DNA from: Deinococcus malanensis
GTDB taxonomy: Bacteria > Deinococcota > Deinococci > Deinococcales > Deinococcaceae
Direction: 5' to 3'
NCBI RefSeq assembly: GCF_014647655.1
Contig: NZ_BMPP01000004.1
Coordinates: 124,001 to 188,000 of the forward strand
Length of the DNA: 64,000 nucleotides
Shown here: piece after piece, positions 63,895 through 64,000 of the stretch
How positions within the stretch are numbered: position 1 is the stretch's first letter
Layout of the letters: each line of letters opens with the position of its first letter
Position numbers and translations under genes: made by a program
The notes under the pieces: generated by a model
What the model was told of the DNA's origin: nothing
The model's database searches: none
The model's input: the letters and a program-made list of their open reading frames with translations, nothing else

Positions 63895-64000
63895 TCAGCG
63901 CTCGAACTTGATGGCCTTGGGAATCACGCTCTTGGGGTAGATGGGCACGAATTTGCCCCCCTGCACCTGCTGCGCCACCATCACCAGCGGATTCTGGTTG
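63895..64000 (-). CDS. livK: Branched-chain amino acid ABC transporter substrate-binding protein, C-terminal end (cut by window edge)
   Basis: Only the last 34 residues are inside the window: NPLVMVAQQVQGGKFVPIYP, then KSVIPKAIKFER and stop. The pattern VPIYPKSV is common at the end of Liv-type periplasmic binding proteins. Its place ahead of livH, livM, livG and livF fits the order livKHMGF. Confidence 0.8.
   Translation of the reverse strand, partial: NQNPLVMVAQQVQGGKFVPIYPKSVIPKAIKFER

Overview
The window looks like a chromosomal segment of a Deinococcus species (Deinococcota). The evidence is high-GC coding on both strands, a bacillithiol-type glycosyltransferase at the left edge, a YbjN/DR1245-like gene beside sucCD as I recall it from D. 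radiodurans, and many genes with a TANNNT (-10) hexamer only 5-8 nt before the start codon, the leaderless-mRNA pattern described for Deinococcus deserti. Species cannot be fixed from sequence alone. No rRNA, tRNA, insertion sequence, prophage or CRISPR array was seen.

Layout, left to right. 1-5.7 kb: end of a BshA-like glycosyltransferase, a secreted protein, sucCD (TCA cycle), an M24 aminopeptidase coupled to a LysM/RlpA-like wall protein, and a YbjN protein. 5.8-12.4 kb: a small unknown protein, pepF, trpBA, gluQ (tRNA-Asp modification) and a compact ParA/ribbon-helix-helix pair. 12.4-18.9 kb: a PIG-L deacetylase, a DJ-1/PfpI protein without the usual Cys, small unknowns, and a 1001-residue STAND-like ATPase with TPR-like repeats divergent from a secreted TPR protein. 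19-25 kb: envelope polyprenyl-glycan genes (wecA, wecB) with a lipid kinase, then upp, an APH-type kinase and a GAF-HD protein. 25-31.8 kb: YkgJ protein, DUF2227 membrane protein, subtilase lipoprotein, AcuI/YhdH oxidoreductase, CNNM/CorC protein and cytidine deaminase.

32-41 kb: two orphan single-domain response regulators, the glyoxylate bypass (aceB, aceA) behind a cluster of TGGTGTAC boxes, HAD hydrolase, NrnA nuclease/phosphatase, a class-A beta-lactamase-like lipoprotein and DegV. 41-48.7 kb: a large EtfD/FadF-like membrane Fe-S oxidoreductase with an unusual 345-residue repeat tail, a three-gene set MoxR ATPase - DUF2201/VWA metallopeptidase-like protein - leucine-rich-variant repeat protein, and a Nudix hydrolase. 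48.8-64 kb: uvrD, alpha/beta hydrolase, map, DppA-type D-aminopeptidase, a frameshifted secreted-protein gene, a TAP-like lipoprotein peptidase, DUF4259, ispG, a TetR regulator divergent from a small leaderless ORF plus metallo-beta-lactamase-fold gene across a strong dyad, and the branched-chain amino acid ABC transporter livKHMGF, cut by the right edge.

Much of this is core metabolism: TCA cycle plus glyoxylate bypass, ETF-linked lipid oxidation and liv uptake together suggest growth on amino acids, fatty acids or acetate. The least described parts are the EtfD repeat tail, the MoxR-DUF2201-LRV cassette, the TetR/small ORF/MBL unit, a 36-bp hairpin element found twice in convergent gaps, and the glyoxylate and trp operator candidates.
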